Numbered from the stretch's first letter, positions 22,863 through 32,848 are shown. The stretch is 64,000 nucleotides of DNA from Staphylococcus simiae (GCF_002902085.1 NZ_PPQR01000070.1:37974-101973); one strand, 5' to 3'. The notes: a model not told the origin generated them from the sequence alone. Numbers and translations: made by a program.

Positions 22863-23534
22863 TTAAAATGTTAGTTCATTAGAAAGTTTCTGTGCTGAAA
22901 CAACTGTACCTACTACACCTGATTTCAAATCAATAGCTACTGCTTTATTATCATCTCGTAATTCATCTAACCAATCGCTAAATACAGAACCTTCTATTGT
23001 GATTAAGTCACACTCTTCAAAATCTTCATCACGAACTTTTGCTGCTCTATTTTTAATACTCCATACTGGCATAATATAAGGTTTTTCATTTTTATCATCA
23101 TTCTCACTAATAAGAATAAATTGCTTATAACCTTTTTTGGTTAAACCATAGACTTCATCATATTTAGCAACATCTTGTACAAATTCTTTGATGCGAATTT
23201 TATCTAATTCAGTCATTAATTCTTGTGTTAAATTAACAACATTTATTAATATGCCATCATCTTCTGAAGTATGATTGATTAGTACTTTATCTTGATCATC
23301 AAACAAATCATCTAGCTCGTATGTCGCGAAACGATCGACATCCATTCTTACTACTTTATCAAATGGAACGTGTTCATTTGTCAGGTAAGATTTAGCCATT
23401 TCTTCATCTGTCCATACAGCAACATAAGATACACCTTCATAATCTAAACGGACTAGTCGTTTATTTTTAGAGGCAAAATAGATATATTCATTTATTAATA
23501 TATCTCTAAAAAACGAATACGTTTTATATGACAT
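22863..23534 (-). CDS. Conserved protein with an internal duplication (DUF2750-like)
   Basis: About 223 residues, acidic, no signal peptide or membrane segment. The two halves align: YVAVWTDEEMAKSY, then F-x3-VVRM, ELDDLFDDQDKVLI and VVNLTQEL in the first, and YIMPVWSIKNRAAK, DLITIEG, WLDELRDDNKAVAI and AQKLSNEL in the second. The pattern (Y-x2-VW, A, F, L, V-x-I, L-x2-EL) resembles DUF2750, an uncharacterised family; I hold that name loosely. Two adjacent ATGs; I use the second, which has better ribosome-site spacing. Confidence 0.75.
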   Translation of the reverse strand: MSYKTYSFFRDILINEYIYFASKNKRLVRLDYEGVSYVAVWTDEEMAKSYLTNEHVPFDKVVRMDVDRFATYELDDLFDDQDKVLINHTSEDDGILINVVNLTQELMTELDKIRIKEFVQDVAKYDEVYGLTKKGYKQFILISENDDKNEKPYIMPVWSIKNRAAKVRDEDFEECDLITIEGSVFSDWLDELRDDNKAVAIDLKSGVVGTVVSAQKLSNELTF

Positions 23535-23699
23535 CATAGACCCTCACTTTTTTTTATAATCATTACTTCAAATACTAAATGACACAATCTTTATAGTCAA
23601 TGTTACGTTAAAACAATTTATTTCTGTTAACACCATATTGAAAGCAATAAAAATATCACATCAACTATCACGATAATAATTTTTAAAAATGTTTCAAAA

Positions 23700-23745
23700 T
23701 AAATGAATAGCCAATCACCGTCATGAGTAACGTTTGATTGGCTAT
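23700..23745 (-). terminator. Intrinsic terminator of the ATP-grasp gene
   Basis: Minus strand: ATAGCCAATCA pairs with TGATTGGCTAT, with an inner ACGTTAC/ATGACGG pairing, followed by TCATTTATTTT. Starts about 5 bp after the stop codon. Confidence 0.8.
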
Positions 23746-23749
23746 ATGA

Positions 23750-24946
23750 TTACTTGTTATTTGTAACATCTGCTAAAAATTGTTGTTCTTTGCGAATAAT
23801 TTCATCTTTAGAATCCCCATGCCAAATACATCCAAATCTCGAATTGACTTTATCCTTACCATACCAATCACCATCATAATATGATAAAGGGTATAATACG
23901 CCCTGCTTAATATAACGTAAGATAGTTTGGAAAAAGTGTTCATTATCACCTTGAGAATGGTAACTATAAAATTTTTGATAACCTTGCTTTAATTCTTTAG
24001 ATAACAACAACATACTTGTTGAACCATTCTGTCTAAAATTTAAATCAATAGCATAGACATTATCATTGTCGTCTACCAATAAATCGAAACCTGCTATACC
24101 AAAAAAGCCGTGACTAACACCAATTTCCATAATATGTCTTCCTGCTTCAATCACATGTTGCGGTACTTCTTGTGCATTTTCATTACCATTATAAAAGCCA
24201 TAACGATCTGTTAATTGTGTCGCAGAACCAATGTATTGAATACCTATGTCTTCTGAATAAGCAAACTGTACACAGTAATTTTGTCGTTCATTAATTTTTT
24301 GTTCAATGATCAGTGACTCTGTTTCATCAGTTGCTTCTTGTATACGTTTAGTAGCTTTAGCTAAATCTTCGTCATTATAACAAATCATCACGCCATAACC
24401 ACCAGCAGTTGGCAAATCATCACCTGGTTTAATAACAAATGGATAATCCCAATGCTTAATACGTTGTTCGAAATCTTCAATGGCTACGATTTCTCTATTA
24501 GGAAGATACTTGCCATCAGTCCATTCTGGAATTCGCGCTTTATTATTTAATGCTACAAAGACATCTTTATCAAGCGCATAATACTTTTTATTTAAAATAG
24601 TTTCGTCATGTATATATTGAAAATATAACTTTTTATGTTGTTTGTGTGCTAAATTTTGAATCAATTGCTCATATGATTGTTGATTATTAAATGTATATAT
24701 CTGTTGTGGTACTTCTTTATTTATCGCTTTAAACAACATATCAAGTTTATCTGTAACACTTGCTTCATGAACAATGACAGGAAATTGATTGGCAATTAGT
24801 AATTCTCTGCCAGTCAAAAAGTTAGATTGATGTTCATCAGGTTTTAACCATGGATTAGATATATATGATGGTCTAGATGAATAAACAACATCGTCATTAT
24901 ATAAATCACTTAATGTTAATAAAGGCTCATAAATTGTATTAGTCAT
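23750..24946 (-). CDS. ATP-grasp carboxylate-amine ligase-like protein
   Basis: The 398-residue protein has an ATP-grasp fold in its C-terminal two thirds: FVIKPGDDLPTAGGYGV (ATP loop, about residues 165-181), SLIIEQKINERQNY, GFFGIAGFDLLVD, and the metal-binding DLNFRQNGST. Such enzymes join a carboxylate (via an acyl phosphate) to an amine, but the substrates cannot be read. Its ATG overlaps the last base of the upstream M20 gene, so the two are translationally coupled. This pairs a probable amide-bond-forming enzyme with an amide-bond hydrolase. Confidence 0.85.
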   Translation of the reverse strand: MTNTIYEPLLTLSDLYNDDVVYSSRPSYISNPWLKPDEHQSNFLTGRELLIANQFPVIVHEASVTDKLDMLFKAINKEVPQQIYTFNNQQSYEQLIQNLAHKQHKKLYFQYIHDETILNKKYYALDKDVFVALNNKARIPEWTDGKYLPNREIVAIEDFEQRIKHWDYPFVIKPGDDLPTAGGYGVMICYNDEDLAKATKRIQEATDETESLIIEQKINERQNYCVQFAYSEDIGIQYIGSATQLTDRYGFYNGNENAQEVPQHVIEAGRHIMEIGVSHGFFGIAGFDLLVDDNDNVYAIDLNFRQNGSTSMLLLSKELKQGYQKFYSYHSQGDNEHFFQTILRYIKQGVLYPLSYYDGDWYGKDKVNSRFGCIWHGDSKDEIIRKEQQFLADVTNNK

Positions 24947-26130
24947 TACTTTCCATTCCCTTTCAAATGTGCATGTTCATCTTTTATTTCTTTTAATAAT
25001 TGAGGGCGCTCAATTAGCTCCAAACTCATTAATGCCATTATTTTTGCACCATTGATTAAAGCTTGATCACCGTGTACACTAGCTGCCGCTTCTCTAAAGC
25101 GGTGCGTATGTCCAACTAAATTTCTAGAACCTATTTTAATATGTGGGTGTATAGTTGGAACGATATGACTAACATTACCCGTATCTGTTGAGCCATAACC
25201 AAAATCATCATCAATGACTGCTTCTCCAATCTCTACAGCATATTTTTCAAATAAATCATCAAGTTTTGGTGCTTTGATAAATTCATTTACTCCATTTTGA
25301 ATTGGGCCAAATTCATAATCACATCCAGTTTGTATTGCTGCCCCTTTAGCAATTTGCTTAACCTTTTCAGTTAAGATATCCAATTCCTTTCTCGTCATTG
25401 CACGTGTATAAAAACGTGCATGTGTATAATCTGGAATAATATTTGCAGCTTGACCGCCATCAAGTATGACACCATGTACGCGTTGATCTCTTTTAATATG
25501 TTGTCTTAATTGTGCTACGCCATTAAAATAACTGATCATGGCATCAAGTGCATTTAAAGCTTCATCAGCATTTTCAGAGGCATGAGCACTTTTACCATAA
25601 AATTTAACGTCTAGAACATCTACAGCCAAAGTATTAATGGTCTTATATGTTTCATTGCCTGGATGTATCATTAAAGCAACATCAATTTGATCAATAATGC
25701 CAGCTTTAACATAGGATGCTTTAGCACTACCATTTTCTCCACCTTCTTCAGCTGGACAACCAAGTACGACAACTTTCCCACCTATGCGATCAATCACTTG
25801 CTTTAACGAAATACCTGCTAAGACACTTGCAGTACCAATAATATTATGTCCACATGCATGTCCTAAACCTGGTAATGCATCGTACTCAGCTAGAAAACCA
25901 ATTGCTGGACCTGGCTTATCTGCTTCATATGTTGCAATAAACCCTGTTGCATGACCCGCAATATCTGTTTCAATATCAAAGTTGTTATCTTTAAGTTGAT
26001 CAATTAAAATACGCGAAGCAAATATCTCTTCATTACCTAACTCTGGTCGTTCATGTATTCTATGACTTATTTCAATATACTTATATTTATTTGTCTCTAT
26101 ATAATCTAATAATTGTTGTTTTATTTCCAT
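24946..26130 (-). CDS. M20 family amidohydrolase/peptidase
   Basis: Zinc hydrolase of the M20D (HipO/aminoacylase, AbgB-like) type. The 394-residue protein shows the metal-site sequence GHACGHNIIG, the catalytic Glu pair in GCPAEEGGENG, and the late His ligand in LVGHTHRFREAA. It lacks a signal peptide, so it acts in the cytoplasm. Substrate likely an N-acyl amino acid or dipeptide; not determinable here. Coupled to the ATP-grasp gene. Confidence 0.9.
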   Translation of the reverse strand: MEIKQQLLDYIETNKYKYIEISHRIHERPELGNEEIFASRILIDQLKDNNFDIETDIAGHATGFIATYEADKPGPAIGFLAEYDALPGLGHACGHNIIGTASVLAGISLKQVIDRIGGKVVVLGCPAEEGGENGSAKASYVKAGIIDQIDVALMIHPGNETYKTINTLAVDVLDVKFYGKSAHASENADEALNALDAMISYFNGVAQLRQHIKRDQRVHGVILDGGQAANIIPDYTHARFYTRAMTRKELDILTEKVKQIAKGAAIQTGCDYEFGPIQNGVNEFIKAPKLDDLFEKYAVEIGEAVIDDDFGYGSTDTGNVSHIVPTIHPHIKIGSRNLVGHTHRFREAAASVHGDQALINGAKIMALMSLELIERPQLLKEIKDEHAHLKGNGK

Positions 26131-26389
26131 TTTACAAAATCTCCCTTTTTCGCCCTATATATCATTAAATCAATATGTCATTGAGTTGTTTAAAATTAAT
26201 TATTACTTATTCTATCGGTTTTGTTCATAGATGTCATCTAATTTTTTATTTATTTACTAAATTTTCTAACAATTCAAAACCCTAAGGCACTTTTTAAGTA
26301 TTCAAATTGTAAATTTAGATAGCTATTGATACAATCAACATATTATCAATACTTTAGTTTATTGCTTATTTATATAGGAGGAATTAACA

Positions 26390-26851
26390 ATGACAAAAAT
26401 GAACGTCGAAAGTTTCAACTTGGATCACACAAAAGTCGTTGCACCATTTATTCGCTTAGCGGGAACAATGGAAGGTTTAAATGGGGATATGATTCATAAA
26501 TATGATATTCGTTTCAAACAACCAAATAAAGAACATATGGAAATGCCAGGCTTACATTCTTTAGAACATTTAATGGCAGAAAACATTAGAAATCATAGTG
26601 ACAAAGTTGTTGATTTAAGTCCAATGGGTTGCCAAACAGGTTTCTATGTTTCATTTATTAATCATGATGACTATGAAGATGTCTTAAATATTGTTGAAGC
26701 AACACTAAAAGATGTCTTAAATGCAACAGAAGTACCAGCATGTAATGAAGTACAATGTGGATGGGCAGCTAGCCACTCATTAGAAGGTGCCAAAGAAATC
26801 GCACAAGCCTTTTTAGATAAACGCAGCGAATGGAACAAAGTATATGGTTAG
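26390..26851 (+). CDS. luxS: S-ribosylhomocysteine lyase
   Basis: Cleaves S-ribosylhomocysteine to homocysteine and the AI-2 precursor DPD. Zinc ligands are in HSLEH (residues 56-60) and C123 (VQCGW), and the catalytic Cys is C81 (MGCQTGF). GGAGG precedes the ATG. The protein is 153 aa and ends NKVYG. The S. aureus form, as I remember it, runs three residues longer (ending FGTGK). Here the TAG stop is part of a copy of the GTTAGAGTTTCTGC repeat that begins at the gene end. All catalytic residues are present, so it should be active. Confidence 0.96.
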   Translation: MTKMNVESFNLDHTKVVAPFIRLAGTMEGLNGDMIHKYDIRFKQPNKEHMEMPGLHSLEHLMAENIRNHSDKVVDLSPMGCQTGFYVSFINHDDYEDVLNIVEATLKDVLNATEVPACNEVQCGWAASHSLEGAKEIAQAFLDKRSEWNKVYG

Positions 26852-27170
26852 AGTTTCTGCTATCTCGATAGCTAGAAACTCTTATGCAATTGTTGCGCTA
26901 GCAACCAATTGTAATCCTTTAGTTTTGATTTTCAATCTTTACTAGCTCTTGCCCAACCTTGCCCGTCTGGCACATTAAAGTAAAAATTTTAGTTATAAAA
27001 TTTTTCTATGACGGGTCCCTGCATTGTCCGTAGAATTTCTTGGTGAAATTCTCTGTGTTGGGTCCCAATGCAGTTGTTAGAGTTTCTGCTATCTTGATAG
27101 CTAGAAATTCTTATGCAGTTTATTATGAAGTAATAAACTGTAAACCTTTTTCATTGCAACCAACTGTAAT
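26847..27170. repeat. STAR-like repeat cluster downstream of luxS
   Basis: Contains two copies of the GTTAGAGTTTCTGCTATC hairpin (26847 and about 27077), each paired with GATAGCTAGAAA. Two STAR-type cores are present (CTATGACGGGTCCC near 27003 and TGTGTTGGGTCCC near 27055), with a TTATGCAGTT...AACTGTAAACC palindrome near 27113. The gap 26852-27266 holds no gene; its last part is the DoxX/deoB terminator. Confidence 0.7.
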
Positions 27171-27225
27171 CCTTTAAAATTTTTCTATGGTGCTGCTCTA
27201 TGTAATGTCATTCCATAAAAATAAC

Positions 27226-27262
27226 GCAGAAGTTGAAACATCAAGTTTCGACCTCTGCGTTT
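27226..27262 (-). terminator. Intrinsic terminator of the deo/DoxX transcript
   Basis: Minus strand: AACGCAGAGGTCGAAACTTG pairs with the complementary arm ending CTTCTGCGTT, followed by ATTTTTATGG. Immediately after the DoxX-like gene. Confidence 0.82.
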
Positions 27263-27266
27263 AATT

Positions 27267-27626
27267 TTATAATTTTTTAATGATACCTATAAGTACAAAT
27301 TGTAATGGCAGTCTTGCATATAATTGCCACGTAGGCAATTGTTTATCACCTAAAGGTAACTTTTTAACTGCCATATAAATATTGGCTGGAAATACTGCTA
27401 ATAAGAATAAATTTATAGCTGTTTTTAACCATTGTGCTGGGCGTTTAACTAATAATGCGATACCAAAGAAAATTTCAAAAACACCCGTTACTAAAACTGC
27501 AGTCTTTCTTAAAGGCAAGCTCTTGGGAATAATATTTCTAAATTTCGGCTCACTTGTAAAGTGTAACACCCCTATTGCACTAAAACCTATACCTAATAAA
27601 TATCTTAGTAATTTCAACTTATTCAT
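27267..27626 (-). CDS. DoxX-like small membrane protein
   Basis: 119 residues with about four hydrophobic segments ([71 protein letters not shown]). Layout and the GVLHF and FP-x-NIYMA pieces fit the DoxX/YphA-like family. Function unknown; some relatives affect redox or membrane stress. Its start overlaps the end of deoB by 8 bp, so it is translated from the deo transcript. The link to nucleoside salvage is unexplained. Confidence 0.8.
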   Translation of the reverse strand: MNKLKLLRYLLGIGFSAIGVLHFTSEPKFRNIIPKSLPLRKTAVLVTGVFEIFFGIALLVKRPAQWLKTAINLFLLAVFPANIYMAVKKLPLGDKQLPTWQLYARLPLQFVLIGIIKKL

Positions 27627-28803
27627 CTCCTATTTCTTTTAAATAACTTTTACCAAATTGTGGTAGCTCTACGTTGAAATTATCTGCGATTGTTGCACCA
27701 ATTGAACTAAATGTTGTGTCACCTTCTAATGCATGTCCACCTTTAAATTTCGGACTATACATTAACACTGGTATATATTCTCTAGTATGGTCTGTGCCAT
27801 CAGCGGTTGGGTCGTTACCATGGTCTGCTGTAATAATAACTAAGTCATCTTGTTGTAAATGACTAAATAATTCTGGTAAACGCTCATCAAAATCTTTGAT
27901 AGCTTGAGCATAACCTGGTTTATCACGACGATGACCATATAATGCATCGAAATCAACAAGATTTAAGAAACTAATACCATTAAAATCTTGTTGTACAACT
28001 TTAATAAGTTGATCCATACCATCCATATTACTCTTAGTACGAATTGCTTCTGTTACACCTTCACCATCATAAATATCATTAATTTTACCAATAGCAATAA
28101 CATCATAACCCGCATCTTTCAAACTATTCATGACTGTTTTACCGAAAGGTTTCAAAGCATAATCATGACGATTAGATGTTCTTGTAAAGTTACCAGGCTC
28201 ACCAACATATGGTCGTGCAATAATACGACCAATTAAATATTTAGGATCTTTAGTTAATTCGCGAACCTTTTCACAAATATCATATAATTCTTCTAAAGGA
28301 ATAATATCTTCATGTGCCGCAATTTGTAATACAGGATCAGCACTAGTGTAGACGATTAAATCACCCGTTTTCATTTGGTGTTCGCCCCACTCATCAATAA
28401 TTTGAGTTCCAGAAGCCGGTCTATTGGCAACTACTTTACGACCAGTCATATCTTCAATTTCTTTAACTAATTCGTCTGGGAACCCATCAGGATACACTTT
28501 AAATGGTTGCATAATATTTAATCCCATTATTTCCCAATGTCCTGTCATTGTATCTTTACCTACTGAAGCTTCACTTAATTTAGTATAAAATGCTTGTGGT
28601 TGATCTACAGCTGAAATAACAGGTAAGTCAGCTATATTACCCAGTCCTAAGTTTTCAAGGTTAGGTAATGATTGTTCAAAGCCTTCTAACGTATGTTTTA
28701 AAGTATGCGCGCCTTCATCATTAAAATCAGCAGCATCAGGACCTTCGCCAATACCTACCGAATCCATAACAATAAGGTGAATTCTTTTAAATGGTTTAGT
28801 CAT
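27619..28803 (-). CDS. deoB: Phosphopentomutase
   Basis: Interconverts (deoxy)ribose 1- and 5-phosphates, linking nucleoside phosphorolysis to DeoC. Alkaline-phosphatase-type metal motifs are visible: [16 protein letters not shown] near the N-terminus, the catalytic Thr in [10 protein letters not shown] (about residue 88), and [10 protein letters not shown] with DHTREYIPV near the C-terminus. I start at MTKPFKR (394 aa) with AGGAGTTGGAG upstream. In S. aureus, as I recall, deoB lies elsewhere on the chromosome rather than next to pdp. Confidence 0.95.
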   Translation of the reverse strand: MTKPFKRIHLIVMDSVGIGEGPDAADFNDEGAHTLKHTLEGFEQSLPNLENLGLGNIADLPVISAVDQPQAFYTKLSEASVGKDTMTGHWEIMGLNIMQPFKVYPDGFPDELVKEIEDMTGRKVVANRPASGTQIIDEWGEHQMKTGDLIVYTSADPVLQIAAHEDIIPLEELYDICEKVRELTKDPKYLIGRIIARPYVGEPGNFTRTSNRHDYALKPFGKTVMNSLKDAGYDVIAIGKINDIYDGEGVTEAIRTKSNMDGMDQLIKVVQQDFNGISFLNLVDFDALYGHRRDKPGYAQAIKDFDERLPELFSHLQQDDLVIITADHGNDPTADGTDHTREYIPVLMYSPKFKGGHALEGDTTFSSIGATIADNFNVELPQFGKSYLKEIGDE

Positions 28804-28815
28804 TTTCTCCAACTC

Positions 28816-30117
28816 CTAGTCAGTAATTATTTTATGAATTAATGTTGGTGAAACATTGTTATTTGAGATAGTAATACTTTCATCTAATTTTTGTAATACA
28901 TCATCAACATTTTGTCGATTACTATGAATCGTCAATAAAGATTCTCCTTGTTCTACTTTATCCCCAATCTTCTTATTTAAAACAATTCCAACAGCTAAAT
29001 CAATATCATCTTCCTTAGTAAGACGCCCCGCACCTAGCATCATTGATGCCACACCAATATTATTTGAAATTAATTGTGTAACATATCCTGATTGCTGCGC
29101 TTGATATTCAATTTGATATGTTGCTTGAGGTAATTTTTCGGGATGATCCACAATAGTAGCATCTCCACCTTGGTTGATAATAAATTGTTTAAATTTATCT
29201 AAAGCTGCACCAGATTGAATTGCTTGTTGCAGTTTTGCTCTTGCTTCATCCAAAGTTTCCGCTTGTTGTGCTAAGACAACCATCTGTGAACCTAATGTTA
29301 ACACCAATTCAGTTAAATCTTCAGGACCTTTACCTTTCAATGTATCTATCGCCTCTTGCAATTCAAGGGCATTGCCAATCGCACGTCCAAGTGGTTGATC
29401 CATATCTGAAATAATCGCCATCGTTTTTCTACCTACATTATTACCGATACGAACCATTGCATGCGCTAATGCTTCAGAATCTGCCAACGTTTTCATAAAG
29501 GCACCACTGCCAGTTTTAACATCCAAAACAATAGCATCGGCACCAGCAGCAATTTTTTTACTCATTATAGAAGAAGCTATTAATGGTATTGAATTGACTG
29601 TACCTGTAACATCTCTTAAGGCATATAATTTTTTATCCGCTGGCGTTAAATTTCCTGATTGCCCTACAACCGCTACTTTATTATCGTTAACTAACTTTAC
29701 AAAGGTATCTTCCTCAATTTCAACATGAAAACCATCGATAGATTCTAATTTATCAATCGTTCCACCTGTATGACCAAGACCTCGACCACTCATTTTTGCT
29801 ACAGGCACACCAACTGCAGCAACTAATGGTGCTAAAACCAATGTTGTTGTATCACCAACGCCTCCAGTAGAATGTTTATCTACTTTAATACCGTTAATAG
29901 CACTTAAATCAATGACATCACCAGAATTTACCATCGCCATTGTTAGAGCAGCTCGTTCATCATCATTCATATCTTGAAAATATATTGCCATTGCTAAACT
30001 CGATGCCTGATAATCAGGTATATCCCCATTAACATACCCTTCAATAAAAAAGTTAATTTCTTCTGTTGTTAAAGCGTGACCGTCTCTTTTCTTTTCAATT
30101 ATGTCTATCATTCTCAT
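28816..30117 (-). CDS. pdp: Pyrimidine-nucleoside phosphorylase
   Basis: Phosphorolysis of thymidine, uridine and deoxyuridine. The glycine-rich phosphate site is [16 protein letters not shown] near residues 79-94, followed by [17 protein letters not shown]. Starting at [10 protein letters not shown] gives 433 aa, the standard length. Twelve bp separate it from deoB, so the pair is co-transcribed. Products feed DeoB then DeoC. Confidence 0.97.
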   Translation of the reverse strand: MRMIDIIEKKRDGHALTTEEINFFIEGYVNGDIPDYQASSLAMAIYFQDMNDDERAALTMAMVNSGDVIDLSAINGIKVDKHSTGGVGDTTTLVLAPLVAAVGVPVAKMSGRGLGHTGGTIDKLESIDGFHVEIEEDTFVKLVNDNKVAVVGQSGNLTPADKKLYALRDVTGTVNSIPLIASSIMSKKIAAGADAIVLDVKTGSGAFMKTLADSEALAHAMVRIGNNVGRKTMAIISDMDQPLGRAIGNALELQEAIDTLKGKGPEDLTELVLTLGSQMVVLAQQAETLDEARAKLQQAIQSGAALDKFKQFIINQGGDATIVDHPEKLPQATYQIEYQAQQSGYVTQLISNNIGVASMMLGAGRLTKEDDIDLAVGIVLNKKIGDKVEQGESLLTIHSNRQNVDDVLQKLDESITISNNNVSPTLIHKIITD

Positions 30118-30342
30118 AACTATCATCCTTTGTTATAGATTTTAAGAGCTGTAATCGACTATTAAGATATGATGATATATATCAACTCGCCGTATAACAA
30201 TAGTCTTAGGCTTTTCCCTATCAGTCCCAGTTATTGAATTGCTATCTCTTAGAAATGTCAACTAAACAATTAAACATGATGTTTTATGAACCCTTTCGTA
30301 CTATTACAGTTATGTTTAGCTATTTCGTCTAAAGTCTAATTT

Positions 30343-31005
30343 TTAGTAATCTGTATCACTATTTAACCCTTGTATAATTTGAACGCCTGCACTGGCACCA
30401 ATTCGTGTTGCACCGCTTGCTACCATTTTATTAAAGTCATCTAAATTACGTACACCACCAGATGCTTTAACTTCTAACGCATCACCAACTGTGTCTTTCA
30501 TTAATTTAACGTCTTCAGGTGTTGCACCTCCACCAGCAAATCCTGTAGATGTTTTCACAAAATGGGCACCTGCGTCTTTCGTTAGTTCACTCGCTTTGAC
30601 AATTTCATCTTTGGTTAGTAATACTGTTTCAATAATTACTTTAACCGTATGATTGTCAGCAGCTTCTACTACTGCACGAATATCATTTTTGACATCATCA
30701 TAGCGTTGATCTTTCAACGCTCCGATATTCATAACCATATCGATTTCATTTGCACCGTTATTAATAGCATCTTTCGTTTCAAACACTTTAGTCGCTGTTG
30801 TCGATGCGCCTAATGGAAATCCGATAACTGTACATACTAATACATCTGTATCCGCAAGTTGTTTAGCTGCATTAGCTACATGTGTTGGATTAACACATAC
30901 CGATTTAAAATGATACGTTTTCGCCTCGTCAATAATACGATTAATTTGTTCAGTCGTTGCTTCTGGCTTTAATAGTGTATGGTCTATATATTTAGCATAT
31001 TCCAT
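30343..31005 (-). CDS. deoC: Deoxyribose-phosphate aldolase
   Basis: Splits deoxyribose 5-phosphate to acetaldehyde and glyceraldehyde 3-phosphate. The Schiff-base Lys is in [15 protein letters not shown] near residue 151, with KVIIETVLL upstream and VKASGGVRN downstream. 220 aa, full length. The gap of about 225 bp before pdp contains no gene; transcription may still run through. It is divergent from deoD. Confidence 0.97.
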   Translation of the reverse strand: MEYAKYIDHTLLKPEATTEQINRIIDEAKTYHFKSVCVNPTHVANAAKQLADTDVLVCTVIGFPLGASTTATKVFETKDAINNGANEIDMVMNIGALKDQRYDDVKNDIRAVVEAADNHTVKVIIETVLLTKDEIVKASELTKDAGAHFVKTSTGFAGGGATPEDVKLMKDTVGDALEVKASGGVRNLDDFNKMVASGATRIGASAGVQIIQGLNSDTDY

Positions 31006-31302
31006 AGAAAAGCCCTCCTTTATATTTGATTACAAAAAATACATTTCCTTTACTCTATTAATTTATCATTTCCCATAACACCGTGTGTATGTTTATGTAA
31101 TAAGCTGAAGTTACCTTTAAGTCACCATGTCACTTAGCGTTATTTATCCATACCTTTCACAATTTAGTTAAATACAGTTAATTAATAAACTAATCATTAA
31201 TATATTTTTATAATTCTTTAATTCTATAGTACAAAAATTCGCAAAAAAGTGAAACTAATGTTATCTTAAAATTATTAATGAGTATTAAGGAGAAGATTAC
31301 AT

Positions 31303-32013
31303 ATGACAAATGGAACACCACATATTCAACCTAATGGAACAAAAATCGCTAAAACTGTGTTAATGCCTGGAGATCCTTTACGTGCTAAATATATTGCTGA
31401 TCATTTTTTAGAAAATGTTGAACAATTTAACGATGTCAGAAACATGTTTGGCTATACTGGAACATATAAAGGTAAAGAAGTCTCAGTCATGGGATCTGGT
31501 ATGGGAATCCCTAGTATTGGTATTTACTCATACGAACTTTATAATTTCTTTGATGTTGATACGATTATCCGTATCGGTTCTTGTGGCGCATTACAAGACA
31601 ACGTTAACTTATATGATGTCATTATTGCTCAAGCAGCTTCAACTAATTCTAACTATGTCGATCAATATAATATTCCAGGACATTTCGCACCAATTGCTGA
31701 TTTCGACTTAATGACGAAAGCTAAAAATGTCGCTGATCAAATTGGCGCAACTTCACATGTTGGTAACGTCTTATCATCTGATACATTTTATAATGCAGAT
31801 CCAACATTCAATGATAACTGGAAAAAAATGGGTATCTTAGGAATTGAAATGGAATCTGCTGGTTTATACTTAAATGCTATTCATGCAGGTAAAAAAGCAT
31901 TAGGTATCTTTACAGTAAGTGACCACATCTTACGTGATGAAGCAACAACACCTGAAGAACGTCAAAATTCTTTCACACAAATGATGGAAATTGCATTAGA
32001 AATCGCTGAATAA
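31303..32013 (+). CDS. deoD: Purine-nucleoside phosphorylase (DeoD type)
   Basis: Phosphorolysis of purine (deoxy)nucleosides by the hexameric form. Phosphate and nucleoside-site motifs visible are VLMPGDPLRAKYI, RIGSCGALQ (about residue 88), GIEMESAGLYL, and the catalytic Asp in TVSDHILRDE near residue 204. 236 aa, full length. Reads away from deoC; the shared 297-bp gap holds both promoters, and I recognise no operator there. Confidence 0.97.
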   Translation: MTNGTPHIQPNGTKIAKTVLMPGDPLRAKYIADHFLENVEQFNDVRNMFGYTGTYKGKEVSVMGSGMGIPSIGIYSYELYNFFDVDTIIRIGSCGALQDNVNLYDVIIAQAASTNSNYVDQYNIPGHFAPIADFDLMTKAKNVADQIGATSHVGNVLSSDTFYNADPTFNDNWKKMGILGIEMESAGLYLNAIHAGKKALGIFTVSDHILRDEATTPEERQNSFTQMMEIALEIAE

Positions 32014-32023
32014 ATTAAATTTA

Positions 32024-32072
32024 ACGCCGATGATAAATGGAGTAATGACGCTATCTATCATCGGCTTTTTTG
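32024..32072 (+). terminator. Intrinsic terminator of deoD
   Basis: GCCGATGATA pairs exactly with TATCATCGGC, followed by TTTTTTG. Starts 11 bp after the stop. Confidence 0.88.
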
Positions 32073-32097
32073 TTCTTTAAATTTTAGGACTGATAAA
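32071..32097. repeat. Half copy of the GGTTCTCT/AGGACTGATA repeat
   Basis: TGTTCTTTAAATTTTAGGAC followed by TGATAAA matches the reverse complement of the right arm at about 12348-12374 at most positions. It sits directly against the deoD terminator. Confidence 0.45.
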
Positions 32098-32165
32098 CAA
32101 AAAAAGGATACATACGTATCACAGAAATTAGAGCTTAATCTAATCATGTGATACGTCATGTATCC
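32098..32165 (-). terminator. Intrinsic terminator of dps
   Basis: Minus strand: AGGATACATGACGTATCACA pairs with a near-complementary arm ending GTATGTATCCT, followed by TTTTTTTG. The inner part adds GATTAGATTAAG/CTCTAATTT pairing. Very stable. Confidence 0.88.
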
Positions 32166-32198
32166 TCTATTGATTAATATAACTTTGTCATTACAAAC

Positions 32199-32645
32199 TT
32201 AGTTACCTAAATATGATTGTAACATCCAATTGTGTTTATCAACTGATGTTTGCATACCGATGAACATATCTTCAGATACATCATCACCAGCATTACCAGC
32301 TGTTTCAATTGCTGATTCTAATTGTTTAGAAATATTTGAGAAGTCTTTAGATAATTCTTCAACCATTTGTTCAGCAGTATAACCTTTACCTGCTTCTTTA
32401 ACGATTGATTGTTCTAAACTTTCTGTTAGTGTACCTACTGGATTTCCACCTACAGCAAGAATTCTTTCAGCTAAATCGTCTACATATTGACTTGCTTCAT
32501 TGTATAATTCTTCAAATTTAACGTGTAATGAGAAAAAGTTAGGTCCTTTAACATACCAATGGAAATTGTGTAATTTTGTATAAGCTACTGTCCAGTTTGC
32601 TACTTGTTGGTTTAAATCTTTTACTACATCTTGTTGGTTACTCAT
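32199..32645 (-). CDS. dps: Dps/MrgA ferritin-like DNA-binding protein
   Basis: Dodecameric mini-ferritin that oxidises and stores iron and protects DNA in peroxide stress. The inter-subunit ferroxidase ligands are visible in KLHNFHWYVKGPNFFSLH and KFEELYNEASQYVDDLAERI. 148 aa, full length. A PerR box lies 55 bp upstream, so it is probably the peroxide-induced MrgA. Confidence 0.96.
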   Translation of the reverse strand: MSNQQDVVKDLNQQVANWTVAYTKLHNFHWYVKGPNFFSLHVKFEELYNEASQYVDDLAERILAVGGNPVGTLTESLEQSIVKEAGKGYTAEQMVEELSKDFSNISKQLESAIETAGNAGDDVSEDMFIGMQTSVDKHNWMLQSYLGN

Positions 32646-32699
32646 TATATCATTCGCTCCTTAAAATTAATTTTCTCTTTGTTTACAATAATTATTATA

Positions 32700-32714
32700 T
32701 TATAATAATTCTAA
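32700..32714 (+). promoter_or_regulatory. PerR box upstream of dps
   Basis: TTATAATAATTCTAA fits the PerR consensus TTANAATNATTNTAA at every defined position. Located between dps and the gene-free upstream flank. Confidence 0.75.
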
Positions 32715-32848
32715 TCTGTAAAGTGATTTTTCATAAATATATTTTTTCACTGTTAAAATTCTGTCAAAATGGTGAACTCAGTACGAAAATAATACGCTTT
32801 GCTCAACAATATATCTAACATTATATTATCAATTAGAGTATAGTTTTA

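Noticed and set aside
26847..27170. An insertion sequence remnant downstream of luxS
   Set aside because: No transposase-like coding remains and the elements are short hairpin repeats of the STAR type.
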